Notes under the pieces: generated by a model
Databases searched by the model: none
Seen by the model: the letters and a program-made list of their open reading frames with translations, nothing else
Told to the model about the DNA's origin: nothing
Assembly: GCA_017397765.1 (NCBI GenBank)
Contig: JAFQIB010000095.1
Span: forward strand, 1-38,586
Length of the DNA stretch: 38,586 bases
From: Clostridia bacterium
GTDB lineage: Bacteria > Bacillota > Clostridia > Christensenellales > Aristaeellaceae
Reading direction: 5' to 3'
Program-made: the position numbers and the translations under genes
Shown: positions 23,069 to 31,647 of the stretch, in pieces
Layout: each line of letters begins with the position of its first letter
How positions within the stretch are numbered: position 1 is the stretch's first letter

Positions 23069-24051
23069 GTTTCTTCCTCCTGTGTCTCATTGAATTCACG
23101 GATCAGCTGTTCTTCATGCTGACGGACGATCTCCATCAGCCTTCTCATTCTGTGGTTGACAGCAGATTTGGACAGCGGCGGCTCAAACTGCTGGCCCAGC
23201 TCGGCCAGAGAAAGATCGGCATTGTCCAGCCGCTTCTGGGCAATCTCCTGCAGCGCCGGCGGCAGGGAGCGCATGCCCTTGACGATCACATACCGGCGGA
23301 TGCCCTCCACCTGCGTATCCGCTGCATCCAGCATGCGCTGGAAGTTATGCTCGTCACAGTTGATGGCGCGGTTGGCAGCGCCGCGGGCCTGCTTGCGGAT
23401 GCGGATATCCTCCATCGCAAACACGCTGTTGCTCGCCCCCATCAGGGCAATAGCGTCGCTGATCTGCTGCGCACTTTTCAGATACACCACCGTCGAGCCC
23501 TTGCGCTGGTAGGTGTTGACGGGCAGATCACTCTTTTCCAGCAGACGGCTCAGCTCGCGCACCAGACTCTGGTCGCCGGCGGTGATCTCAAAATGATAAT
23601 CCTTCTCCGGGTTCGACATGGTGCCCGAGCCCAGGAAGGCAGCCCGCAGATAGGCCTTGCGGCAGCACTGACGGGTCATGGGATGGCGGACCGTCGTGCG
23701 GCGGTAGCGGATATTGCCCGCCTCGTCCTGCTCGGTCATGTTGAGGGCAAGCATCAGCTTCTGGCTGTCCTCGTCACCGACCGTCAGTACACAGGTGCGC
23801 TGGCCGCCCAGCCGGGCATGCTGGACATAATGCAGGCGGGGGGTAATGCCCAGCCTGGCGCGCAGCAGGCGGAAGATCCGCCTGGCCAGGGCTGCATTTT
23901 CCGTGCGGTACTGCACCTGCACGCGGCCCAGGCCGTGGAAGCTCAGACTGCCGCTGGTCCGGTACAGGGCGGTCAGCTCGGACAGCATGCAGCAATTCTT
24001 GCCCAGCGGCAAACGGCACAGCTCGTCCTTGACATTGGATGAAAACGACAT
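23065..24051 (-). CDS. whiA: Sporulation/cell-division regulator WhiA
   Basis: WhiA is a conserved Gram-positive DNA-binding protein with a degenerate LAGLIDADG homing-endonuclease-like N domain and a C-terminal helix-turn-helix; in Bacillus it affects cell division and chromosome segregation. Here the start (MSFSSNVKDELCRLP), the LAGLIDADG-like stretch (YLRAAFLGSGTMSNPEKDYH) and the HTH (LAELGQQFEPPLSKSAVNHR) are all present over 328 residues. The ATG directly follows the rapZ stop; the rapZ 3' end (CAGGAGGCTGAG) supplies the ribosome site. Confidence 0.95.
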   Translation of the reverse strand: MSFSSNVKDELCRLPLGKNCCMLSELTALYRTSGSLSFHGLGRVQVQYRTENAALARRIFRLLRARLGITPRLHYVQHARLGGQRTCVLTVGDEDSQKLMLALNMTEQDEAGNIRYRRTTVRHPMTRQCCRKAYLRAAFLGSGTMSNPEKDYHFEITAGDQSLVRELSRLLEKSDLPVNTYQRKGSTVVYLKSAQQISDAIALMGASNSVFAMEDIRIRKQARGAANRAINCDEHNFQRMLDAADTQVEGIRRYVIVKGMRSLPPALQEIAQKRLDNADLSLAELGQQFEPPLSKSAVNHRMRRLMEIVRQHEEQLIREFNETQEEET

Positions 24052-24951
24052 TTACTCAGCCTCCTGGCTGCTCTTCCAGTGCGCCTGCTCCAGGGCCAGA
24101 TCCCGGTGGGAAATACTCACCTGATAGCCCTTGCTGCGAAGGAATTCGCCCAGGCGCTCCGCAATGGCAACGCTGCGATGCGCGCCGCCGGTGCAGCCGA
24201 TGGCGACAGACAGGCGATGCTTGCCCTCCTCCTGATAATGGGGCAGCAGGAACGCCAGCAGATCCTCCAGCTTGGCAACGAATTCCATGGTGATCGGATT
24301 CTTCAGCACAAAATCCCGCACGTCCGCATCCAGGCCGGTATGGCTGCCCAGGCCCTTGATGTAAAAGGGGTTGGGCAGGAAGCGCACGTCATAGACCAGA
24401 TCCGCCTGCCGGGGCAATCCGCGCTTGAAGCCAAAGGAGCTCAGCTCCACCCGGATTCCGCTGGACTGGCTTTCTCCGCTGAAAATACCGATCAGCCGCG
24501 CTTTCAGGTCACGGGTCTTGAGGGTGGTGGTATCGATGATGTAGTTAGCCGTCTCACGCAGGGGCTGCATGATCTCCCTTTCCTTGGCAATGGCGTCGGT
24601 CAGGGAAAGCTGGTCGTTCGCCAGGGGATGCTCACGCCGAGTCTCCTTGTAGCGGCGGACCAGCGCTTCATCGCTGGCCTCCAGGAAAAGGCTCTCAATG
24701 GTGTAGCCCAGCTCCCGGGTCTCGCTGATCAGATCGCTGACCGCCTTGGCGTCAAAGAACACCGCGCTGCGCACGTCCACCGCCATGGCGACCAGGGAGC
24801 AGTTGATGGTGGACTGGGCAAAGGCTTCCATCATCTTGAACATCATGTTCGGAGGAAGATTGTCCACACAAAATGCACCCATATCCTCCAGATATCGGTT
24901 CACGGACGTTTTTCCCGCGCCGCTCAGGCCGGTTACCAGCAGAAACCTCAC
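24052..24951 (-). CDS. rapZ: RNase adapter / nucleotide-binding protein RapZ (YvcJ)
   Basis: P-loop protein of the RapZ/YvcJ family, 299 residues. In enterobacteria RapZ guides RNase E to the sRNA GlmZ; in Firmicutes YvcJ is an ATP/GTP-binding protein linked to competence and cell-wall precursor control. Walker A is LVTGLSGAGKTS at the N terminus. DMGAFCVDNLPPNM follows, and the C-terminal domain has the signature IGCTGGAHRSVAIAERL. A GTG start at 24951 is preceded by AGGAGGAAGAACGC. It lies 24 nt after murB and directly before whiA. Confidence 0.95.
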   Translation of the reverse strand: MRFLLVTGLSGAGKTSVNRYLEDMGAFCVDNLPPNMMFKMMEAFAQSTINCSLVAMAVDVRSAVFFDAKAVSDLISETRELGYTIESLFLEASDEALVRRYKETRREHPLANDQLSLTDAIAKEREIMQPLRETANYIIDTTTLKTRDLKARLIGIFSGESQSSGIRVELSSFGFKRGLPRQADLVYDVRFLPNPFYIKGLGSHTGLDADVRDFVLKNPITMEFVAKLEDLLAFLLPHYQEEGKHRLSVAIGCTGGAHRSVAIAERLGEFLRSKGYQVSISHRDLALEQAHWKSSQEAE

Positions 24952-24975
24952 GCGTTCTTCCTCCTGTATCTTGGT

Positions 24976-25917
24976 TCAGATCTCTTTTGCAGGCGCATCC
25001 TCACCCAGAATGCGCACCTCGGGCTCCAGCATCGTGCCGAATTGTGCCTGGACAGTCTGCTGCACATGGGCCATCAGCGCCAGGAAATCCGCCGCCGTGC
25101 CGCCCTTGTTGATGCAAAAGCCCGCATGCTTCTCGCTGACCTGCGCGCCGCCAATGGAAAAGCCCTTCAGGCCGCACTGGTCGATCATCGCCGAAGCATA
25201 CCCATTCGGCGGACGCTTGAAGGTGCTGCCCGCGCTGAATTGGGTCAGGGGCTGCTTGTCCGCACGGCGGGTGTTGAAGTCCACCATTTCCGCCAGCAGC
25301 GCCTCCCGCTGGCCACGGCGAAGCTGGAAGGTCACATGCGTAATCACCTTCTGCTCATCCATCAGCCGGGAATAGCGGTGCCCAAAGCGCATATCATAAT
25401 GGGAATAGCGGAAGGGCTCGCCGGTCAGATCGTAGCCCTCCACCAGGCTGACCACCTGCCCCATCTCGCCGCCGTAGGCCCCGGCATTCATGTAAACGCC
25501 GCCGCCCACCGTGCCGGGAATGCCGCTGGCAAAGGTCAGACCTGCCAGGCTGGCCTCGGCAGCCGCCATCGATAGGGTGCTCATCATCGCCCCGGCCTCG
25601 GCCCGGATGGTCTCCCCGTGCACCTGGATATGCTGCATATCCCGGCACATGCGGATCACCAGCCCGCGGATGCCGCCGTCCCGGACCAGCAGATTGCTGC
25701 CGTTGCCGATGATCACCACCGGCACCTCCAGCTCATGCGCCGCCCGGAGCAGCAGCTGCACCTGTTCCGTCTTGTCCGGAGACGCCAACAGCGACGCCGG
25801 CCCGCCCAGGTGCAGCGTGGTATACCGGGCCATCAGCGCATCCTTCTTCAAGCTGAGATGCTCGTCCGCTGCCCGCAGACGGCTCTCCAGCAATGTGATT
25901 TTTTCATTCAGAGTCAT
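24976..25917 (-). CDS. murB: UDP-N-acetylenolpyruvoylglucosamine reductase MurB
   Basis: MurB is the FAD/NADPH enzyme that reduces UDP-GlcNAc-enolpyruvate to UDP-MurNAc, the second step of peptidoglycan synthesis in the cytoplasm. The FAD-binding segment is seen in VVIIGNGSNLLVRDGGIRG and ASGIPGTVGGGVYMNAGAYG; the substrate-binding and catalytic region in FSAGSTFKRPP (catalytic Ser) and the C-terminal Glu in LEPEVRILGE. Length 313 is typical. The ATG at 25917 is chosen over a GTG two codons earlier because AGGAGG stands 7 nt before it. First gene of the murB-rapZ-whiA-crh operon. Confidence 0.95.
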   Translation of the reverse strand: MTLNEKITLLESRLRAADEHLSLKKDALMARYTTLHLGGPASLLASPDKTEQVQLLLRAAHELEVPVVIIGNGSNLLVRDGGIRGLVIRMCRDMQHIQVHGETIRAEAGAMMSTLSMAAAEASLAGLTFASGIPGTVGGGVYMNAGAYGGEMGQVVSLVEGYDLTGEPFRYSHYDMRFGHRYSRLMDEQKVITHVTFQLRRGQREALLAEMVDFNTRRADKQPLTQFSAGSTFKRPPNGYASAMIDQCGLKGFSIGGAQVSEKHAGFCINKGGTAADFLALMAHVQQTVQAQFGTMLEPEVRILGEDAPAKEI

Positions 25918-25938
25918 TTGCACGCCTCCTGTTCTTTT

Positions 25939-25967
25939 ATTTTACTATATTTCCCCGTCTGTAGCAA
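25939..25967 (-). promoter_or_regulatory. Promoter of the murB-rapZ-whiA-crh operon
   Basis: Minus-strand TTGCTA (25962-25967), 17-nt spacer, TAAAAT (25939-25944), about 22 nt before the murB ATG. Only 8-10 nt lie between predicted start and the ribosome site. Confidence 0.75.
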
Positions 25968-26080
25968 GCTTATTTTTTGCATTCCTTCGGCATATATGAT
26001 CCATCATGGACAAACCAGCAAGGATCATCCGGCAGCCAACGCGCCGCCCATCTTGCCGCATGCTATACTACTCTATGCAC

Positions 26081-26106
26081 AAAAAAGGCTGCGCTTGCAC
26101 GCAGCC
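26081..26106 (-). terminator. Terminator of the cotH-DUF4956-VTC operon
   Basis: On the minus strand GGCTGCG-TGCAAG-CGCAGCC is followed by TTTTTT, a classic Rho-independent terminator. It now lies about 240 nt beyond the VTC stop because a structured element sits between them (26109-26343). Confidence 0.88.
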
Positions 26107-26343
26107 ATAGCATTTCGGAAAAGTGCATTTGGCACTTTTTCGAGGATTTGCACTCGCGCACTGGTCGAGCCATCAATGGCTCTCCCGGCCGTTTGCTCGT
26201 GTAAGGAATGTTTTCGGCTGAAAGCCGAAAACGCCCCGCCCGCGCGGCAAAGCCCCGCGATACGAAACCAGTCAGAGGACCTGCGGGTCCTCCGACACCT
26301 CCAATGGGCTTCCATGTCTCAATCCGTGCTTGCACGCAGCCAT
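26093..26343. repeat. ~235-bp hairpin-rich element between 16-bp direct repeats
   Basis: The 16-mer GCTTGCACGCAGCCAT occurs at 26093-26108 (inside the terminator stem) and again at 26328-26343, right after the VTC gene. Between the copies are several strong hairpins: AAAAGTGC/GCACTTTT, GAGCCAT/ATGGCTC, TTTTCGGCT/AGCCGAAAA and GAGGACC/GGTCCTC. No convincing gene is present; a 90-codon minus-strand frame crosses it without a proper start. It looks like an inserted MITE-like or structured-RNA repeat that duplicated part of the terminator. I cannot name the family. Confidence 0.65.
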
Positions 26344-26346
26344 GAA

Positions 26347-27054
26347 TTATGCTTCCATATCCTCAAACCGACGGCACCAGGTGTACTTACTGATGGCGCT
26401 CTGCACCGCGCCGGGGCAATAGGTGCACAGCAGATCGCGGATGTAGGGCGGCATCACCCGGTTGAACTTGACCTCCAGGATCATCTCGTTGTTGTCAAAG
26501 GGTGAAATCGTCGGCACATGGGGGTTGAACAGGTCCACGCTGCCAAGCCCCGTACGCAGCTGCTTGTCAAAGGTAATGCGAACCTCCTCCGCCGGATGCA
26601 GATACGCCTCGCGCACATAGTCCACAATCACCACCGGCCGAAGCAGGCCGCAGGTCATCTCCCGGTACACATCGCTGAGCAGGCCCGACCGCGTCTTTTC
26701 CAGGTCCGTCGTATCACCGGCGATCAGCTGATCCGCCAGATCCCGGGGAATGGACAAACTCCGCTTGGAGATCAAACTGCCCACCTTGGTCTTGCATTCC
26801 AGCTTGATGACCTTGTCCGACAGATTATAAATGCGGATGCGGTACTTATTCCGGTTCTGCACACCGTCCAGCTTCTCAAAATACGCATCGTTGAAGATCG
26901 TATCAAAGTAGAGGCTGCGGATATGATACTCGTTGTTCTCATCGCCGTTGGGATCGCGCCAGAGGACGTGATCCAGCTGGCGGGACAGCACCTGATACTG
27001 CATCTCGCTGATAAAGAACTTCAGCTCATGCCGAAGCGGAATATTCGCAGGCAT
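26347..27054 (-). CDS. VTC-domain polyphosphate polymerase-like protein
   Basis: A 235-residue protein consisting of a VTC domain, a triphosphate-tunnel fold that in yeast Vtc4 polymerises polyphosphate from ATP. Tunnel motifs are visible: RHELKFFIS at the N terminus, YHIRSLYFDT, KYRIRIYNLSDKVIKLECKTK with its basic residues, and NEMILEVKFN near the C terminus. In Firmicutes such genes commonly sit with cotH and DUF4956, as here; the joint function (surface or spore polymer?) is not settled. ATG at 27054 follows GGAGGCGTATCC. The distance of 340 bp from DUF4956 contains several hairpins, so expression may be uncoupled. Confidence 0.88.
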   Translation of the reverse strand: MPANIPLRHELKFFISEMQYQVLSRQLDHVLWRDPNGDENNEYHIRSLYFDTIFNDAYFEKLDGVQNRNKYRIRIYNLSDKVIKLECKTKVGSLISKRSLSIPRDLADQLIAGDTTDLEKTRSGLLSDVYREMTCGLLRPVVIVDYVREAYLHPAEEVRITFDKQLRTGLGSVDLFNPHVPTISPFDNNEMILEVKFNRVMPPYIRDLLCTYCPGAVQSAISKYTWCRRFEDMEA

Positions 27055-27074
27055 GGATACGCCTCCTTTCGGGG

Positions 27075-27110
27075 AATTAGGAATTATGAATTCGGAATTC
27101 GGAATTTAGA
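27075..27110. repeat. AATTC-rich dispersed repeat, copy 2
   Basis: On the minus strand this 36-bp AT-rich run contains the same 20-nt core as the element at 9972-10012 and, like it, lies just before a gene start (VTC). The surrounding gap, 27111-27349, otherwise holds a GCTCTCCC/GGGAGAGC hairpin (27201-27219) and no gene I can support. Confidence 0.75.
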
Positions 27111-27349
27111 GTGTTGTTCTGCTGGAGCAGAGGTTGTTGCACATTTGTTCCTTGTTTGAGGCAGCGGGAAGGATGTCCTCTCAGTCAGCTTGCGCTGACA
27201 GCTCTCCCGGAGGGAGAGCCTCCTGCTGCATCCGCGCGCAGCCTCACAGCCCGCGCCATGAGGGCGCGGTCAGCTGCCATGCCGTCCGCCCAAGCCCCTC
27301 GCGTGCTCAGCCGCAAAAAGCCACCCAGCCGCAACGCGAAAAGGGAGTC

Positions 27350-27401
27350 AAGAGGGATAAATCCCTCTTGCGGGGATTCCTAAGGGGCAGAGCCCCTTAG
27401 G
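27350..27401 (-). repeat. Two-hairpin element after DUF4956 (probable attenuator), copy 2
   Basis: Hairpin 1 AAGAGGGAT/ATCCCTCTT (27350-27369), linker CTTGCGGGG, hairpin 2 CCTAAGGGG/CCCCTTAGG (27379-27401). The left flank reads AAAAGGGAGTCAAG, close to the flank of the 13350-13406 element. Hairpin 2 overlaps the DUF4956 stop codon, so the element may terminate or stabilise the cotH-DUF4956 transcript before VTC. Confidence 0.65.
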
Positions 27402-28086
27402 CGCCGGCTTCGGTCTGGCAGGCAACGAGGGTTGCGTCGTGAACGCCTTCAATGCCCAGCATCAGGGCAACCAGATCCTGCTTGTTGTCCAGGCGAACCT
27501 CGTAGGTCATTTCAGCGCCGGAGCGGGTCACGGTCTTGGAGCGCAGACGACGGTTCTTGACAGAACGGCGCAGCTGCTGGTTGATGTCGTATTCCGCATC
27601 CTCATCGTAGTGCAGCACCAGCAGATAGCTGTTGGGGCTGGAGAAGTGGAAGAGGTTGAGGGCAAAGAGGATGACGGAGATCGCCATGACCACCACCAGC
27701 GCGATGATGTACTGCTCCGCACCCAGCAGGATGCCCATCGTCAGCGCCCAGAACATGTAGCAGGTATCCAGGGGATCCTTCACCGCAGTACGGAAACGCA
27801 CAATGGACAGCGCGCCCACCATGCCCATGGAAAGGGCAATGTTGGAGCCGATACACATAACGACAGGCGTGGTGATCAGCGTCATCATGATCAGCGTGAC
27901 GGCGAAGTTGGGGCTGTACAGCACGCCGCGGTAGCAGCGCTTGTACACAAAGGCAATAATCAGACCCACCAGCAACCCGAAGAGCAGGCCCATGCCGACG
28001 CTCCAGGGGGTCAGGTTGGCAAACTGCTCCGCAAAGAACGCGGACAGGGTGTTGTTCGTATTGACAGTCAGGTTACCCGTATTCAC
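27397..28086 (-). CDS. DUF4956 membrane protein
   Basis: A 229-residue membrane protein of the DUF4956 family: an N-terminal membrane helix (SVGMGLLFGLLVGLIIAFVY), then NFAVTLIMMTLITTPVV, the conserved MGMVGALSIVRFRTAVKDP motif, two more helices (LLGAEQYIIALVVVMAIS) and a C-terminal cytoplasmic domain of about 80 residues. Function unknown; the family accompanies VTC and CotH proteins. The start is a GTG at 28086 behind AAGGAGGAATTCCT. It follows cotH by 130 nt. Confidence 0.88.
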   Translation of the reverse strand: MNTGNLTVNTNNTLSAFFAEQFANLTPWSVGMGLLFGLLVGLIIAFVYKRCYRGVLYSPNFAVTLIMMTLITTPVVMCIGSNIALSMGMVGALSIVRFRTAVKDPLDTCYMFWALTMGILLGAEQYIIALVVVMAISVILFALNLFHFSSPNSYLLVLHYDEDAEYDINQQLRRSVKNRRLRSKTVTRSGAEMTYEVRLDNKQDLVALMLGIEGVHDATLVACQTEAGA

Positions 28087-28216
28087 AGGAATTCCTCCTT
28101 GCAGTCCATTTGTGCGGCACGCAGGAGCGCACCTCTACACATTATACAGCATCATCGCCGCAACCGCAAACACTTTCGGCGATATTTCAACATTTTCCTT
28201 GGGGAATGCAGCCCGC

Positions 28217-31200
28217 TTAAATCACCGCGTCCGCAGGCATCTCTGGCTGGGGACCGAAGTACTGGATCATCTGCTCGTCCGTCAGCTTGAACTGCTTCTG
28301 CACCATATCCCACAGATAGGTCGGGCGCTTCTTCAGCGTGTTCTTAAGCTGATTGACGTGCTTCTCCCAGTAGGCGTAAGCCGAGGTTTCGTTGTTGGGC
28401 CACTCGCTGATGACCATCTTGTCATGGAACTCCGCCCAGCGGGAGAAATGCAGACGCATCTCGGAGTCGGGATACAGCTCCGCCACGCATTCGTCCAGAA
28501 TGCCGATCATGTATTCCGTGGTAAAGGTCTGGAAGATATCGCCCAGCTTGCGCAGGAACAGATCGCGGTACTCGGGCACCTTCAGGCAGGTCATGAAGCA
28601 GGTGTTGTCAATGTTCTTCTGACCCATGCCCTTGGCCTTGGTGTAGCTCCAGGGGCTGTCAAAGGAGGAATTCCAGAAGCCGTAGTCCACGTCGTAGAGG
28701 ATCCACTTCCACTTGTAGGGCTCGCCCGTCTCCGGATCGGTGCCGTGCAGGCGGTAGAAGCGGGTATTACCGATATCGGAGTTGCCCACGAACATCTCCA
28801 GCGCCATGTACTCCAGGAGGTTCTCCACGTCAATATTGGCGTCCAGGTAGGCGCGGTCAGCCGGATTGTTGGCAGGATCGCTGGCCTTGAGCTTCTTGAC
28901 CATGGCCTTGAACTCCTTGTTGGAGCCAAACTCCACCGAGCCGCTGCCCACCAGGATGTCCATGTTGTCCGCTTCCTCCAGCGGCAAGCCCTCATGCTGG
29001 GCAACAAAGTAACGATCCACGCGTTCACGCAGGTCCATATGGCCCCAGTAAACGCCGTTGAGGTACACCGCCACGGGCTTCCATGCCTGATGGATGACGA
29101 CGCTGCCGTAGGCATCCAGCAGCCGGGACTGGAAGCCGTCGCGGACGCGGCTCCACACGCCGTCGTTGCCGCAGTTGCGCAGCACAAGGGACTTGTACTC
29201 CAGGAAGGGGCGATCCTCAAAGAGCGCGGCGGCAAAGGTCTTCTGGCCGTAAGCAGCCTTGGCGCGCACCTTGAAGGACTTCTGGGGCAGATCCAGGGAG
29301 AAGTCGCCTGCGGTGCTGATGGCAATGCCCTGGCTGAACATCTGCGTGCCGTCCACTGCGTAGTATTCCAGATAGCCCTCATAGGGGATGCTGGCATCCT
29401 TGACCTTGCGGTAGGTGGAGTTGCCAAAGGGCAGCGCACCCGCCTTGGTCTTGACGATGTCGCCCTCGGCCAGCAGACCGTACTGCGGATTCCACAAGAG
29501 GTCGGGATCGACGATCACCGACACCACCGGCACGTCGTGATACCGGTTGATGAAATAGGTGCCCGTCGTGGTGGTGCTGGCGTGATACATGGGGTTGAAG
29601 GGGAAAGCCTTGGCCCTGAGCACCGTAGCATTGGCATTCAGCTCGATCAGCTGCCCATTATAGGGGATGCCGCGCTCAACGGTGGGCTCGGAGCCGTCGG
29701 TGGTGTAATAGACGGTCGCGTCCTCGGGAATGGTGAAGCCGACGCGGACACCCTGGTCATGCATGCCGGCGGGCACGGTCAGCTGGGGCGCTTTGGCGTA
29801 GCCCAGGAAGCCATCGCCGTTCTGATAGCCGGGCGTGGGGGTATCATAATAAAAAAAGCCCTCACGCCCCGTTGTTCGGCCGTAGGACACATCGGTCGGC
29901 ACCTGCGGCAGCACAAGCTTGTCCAGGATCTTTCCCGTCGGGTCCGCCAGCACGACACAGTATCCGCCTGCCTGAGCCAGACCATAGGAGGTATGGGGTT
30001 CAGCAGCCGTGTTTGCTTCCGTATCGCCGTCACACCGGATAACCATGTACTCCCCCGGCATGATGAGCGTTCCGTCCGGAAACTGCCATTTCCGGGCACG
30101 GCCGAGGTTATCGCTCAGGCCGTACCCGGACAGATCCACCGCCGCAGCGGAGGAATTGTAGATCTCAATCCAGTCCGTATATCCCGCACCGACGGCGACC
30201 TCCACCTCATCGTTGGAGGCCATGACCTCGGTGACATATACGCCGGTGCTGTTCAGCGCCCGCAGGTAAACATCCATCTGATGCTCGCCGGAAACAGTGT
30301 TGGGCAGCTGGGGCGTGGTCTTCTCATGGATGGAGAAGGTGCCGTCCTCATTGCGGGCATAGGAGGCGTCCTCGGGAATATTGTCCAGGGTCACCCGGTC
30401 TGCCAGGCGGCCGCGGCCGTCGGACAGCACGATGGTATCATGCTCCGCGCTGATCTTGAAATTGGTGTGGGGCACGCCGGAGGGGCCGTTGTCGATGTCC
30501 TTGCCGGAGCAGAACACCACATAATAGCCGTAGGGCGCCACGCATGCGCCTTCCGGGAAGCGCCACTTGAGGGGCTTGTTTTCGTTGTTGGACAGGGCGT
30601 AATTATCCAGGGGGATGGTTGCCCCGGTGGTGTTGTACAATTCGACCCAGTCCACCAGCTCGCCGTCCGCATCCCGGTAGCCGGTCAGGGGATCGGGGCA
30701 GATCTCATTGATGATGAGCGCACCGTCGGTAATCATGGTGGCGTTGCGGAAGGCCAGGAAGCCGTCGGTGGTGTTTTCAAAGCCGGGGCTGAACTCCTTG
30801 GTGATCCCCCAGGAGCCGTCGGCCAGGAGCGCATAGCTCTCATCGGCGGACATGATGGGCGTCTTGACCGAATTGATCACATAGGCGTTGGGATCGTAGA
30901 GGGTGATGGTCTCGCCGTTGGAGGAGAGGCTGAACTTGGCATGCAGCGGCTTGCCCACCACCGCCTGATTGACCCGGTTGCAATAGACAAGCACCCGCTC
31001 GTCCGCCTTCAGGATCATCTCCGGGAACAGGAAGCTGATGGACAGCACGTCGTCGCTCAGGCCGACGTTTTTCAAGTCGATGTCATGATTGCTGCTGTTC
31101 CAGATCTCAATCCAGTCGGAATACTCGCCCTCCTCGTCGGGAAGGGCGGTCTGGTTGGAGGTCATCACCTCGCTGATCACCAGCCCGGCATAGAGGCCGC

Positions 31201-31438
31201 CGGTAGTGCCGTGCAGCTCCACCTGATTGTCATCCGTGCCGATGGTGTAATAGGCATGGGACACGGGCTGCTTGGGGCAGATGATGATCAGCAGCACAAC
31301 AGCCGCGGCCAGCAGCAGCATGGCCAGGGCATTGCCGATCTTGCGCCGCTTCTGACGGCGCTTGACCGCAGCGGGCTTTTCCACCTGTTCCGGGGTGGAT
31401 TGCGCACGGCGGCGGCGGGTAGTCTGAGGATTCTGCAT
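28217..31438 (-). CDS. CotH-kinase-family protein with lamin-tail domains
   Basis: A 1073-residue exported protein. Order seen: basic N tail, one membrane helix (residues ~37-54, MLLLAAAVVLLIIICP), three lamin-tail (LTD) domains recognisable by YSDWIEIWNSSNHDIDL, VDWVELYNTTGATIPL and YTDWIEIYNSSAAAVDL, a chitobiase-C-like segment (YYTTDGSEPT) and a C-terminal CotH domain (VYLNGVYWGHMDLRERVDRYF, then KWILYDVDYGFWN). CotH in Bacillus is a protein kinase acting on spore-coat proteins, with the catalytic Asp in a DxD-like motif (here DVDYG). Outside a spore context such proteins are thought to modify surface proteins. First gene of the cotH-DUF4956-VTC operon. Confidence 0.9.
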   Translation of the reverse strand: MQNPQTTRRRRAQSTPEQVEKPAAVKRRQKRRKIGNALAMLLLAAAVVLLIIICPKQPVSHAYYTIGTDDNQVELHGTTGGLYAGLVISEVMTSNQTALPDEEGEYSDWIEIWNSSNHDIDLKNVGLSDDVLSISFLFPEMILKADERVLVYCNRVNQAVVGKPLHAKFSLSSNGETITLYDPNAYVINSVKTPIMSADESYALLADGSWGITKEFSPGFENTTDGFLAFRNATMITDGALIINEICPDPLTGYRDADGELVDWVELYNTTGATIPLDNYALSNNENKPLKWRFPEGACVAPYGYYVVFCSGKDIDNGPSGVPHTNFKISAEHDTIVLSDGRGRLADRVTLDNIPEDASYARNEDGTFSIHEKTTPQLPNTVSGEHQMDVYLRALNSTGVYVTEVMASNDEVEVAVGAGYTDWIEIYNSSAAAVDLSGYGLSDNLGRARKWQFPDGTLIMPGEYMVIRCDGDTEANTAAEPHTSYGLAQAGGYCVVLADPTGKILDKLVLPQVPTDVSYGRTTGREGFFYYDTPTPGYQNGDGFLGYAKAPQLTVPAGMHDQGVRVGFTIPEDATVYYTTDGSEPTVERGIPYNGQLIELNANATVLRAKAFPFNPMYHASTTTTGTYFINRYHDVPVVSVIVDPDLLWNPQYGLLAEGDIVKTKAGALPFGNSTYRKVKDASIPYEGYLEYYAVDGTQMFSQGIAISTAGDFSLDLPQKSFKVRAKAAYGQKTFAAALFEDRPFLEYKSLVLRNCGNDGVWSRVRDGFQSRLLDAYGSVVIHQAWKPVAVYLNGVYWGHMDLRERVDRYFVAQHEGLPLEEADNMDILVGSGSVEFGSNKEFKAMVKKLKASDPANNPADRAYLDANIDVENLLEYMALEMFVGNSDIGNTRFYRLHGTDPETGEPYKWKWILYDVDYGFWNSSFDSPWSYTKAKGMGQKNIDNTCFMTCLKVPEYRDLFLRKLGDIFQTFTTEYMIGILDECVAELYPDSEMRLHFSRWAEFHDKMVISEWPNNETSAYAYWEKHVNQLKNTLKKRPTYLWDMVQKQFKLTDEQMIQYFGPQPEMPADAVI

Positions 31439-31531
31439 AATGTCAATCCTTTCGGAAAACGGCAGGGCCGGAAATCACGCATGGAGCAGCGCTGTACATT
31501 CATATAACGAATGACATACGCCCACTCCTGC

Positions 31532-31561
31532 ATTGTACCACAAATCGCTCTGTTTCTGCAA
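31532..31561 (-). promoter_or_regulatory. Candidate promoter of the cotH operon
   Basis: Minus-strand TTGCAG (31556-31561), 18-nt spacer, TACAAT (31532-31537); leader of about 90 nt to the cotH ATG. Confidence 0.65.
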
Positions 31562-31604
31562 GCCCTGCGGCAGATTCGACAGAAGTTTCAGGGAAAGAAC
31601 ACAG

Positions 31605-31641
31605 CAAAAAAGCCTGCCCGCCCGCGTGGGCAGACAGGCTT
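31605..31641 (-). terminator. Terminator of the SNF2 helicase gene
   Basis: On the minus strand AAGCCTG ... CAGGCTTTTTT, with the inner GCCCACGCGGGC pairing as well, directly after the stop at 31648. Confidence 0.9.
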
Positions 31642-31647
31642 CAGGTA

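Noticed and set aside
26063-26335. Minus-strand 90-codon frame in the structured element
   Set aside because: It runs across several perfect hairpins and a terminator, lacks a ribosome site and has no protein-like composition.
27941-31507. 1188-codon plus-strand frame antisense to cotH
   Set aside because: A GC-rich codon-position shadow; the minus strand encodes clear lamin-tail and CotH domains.
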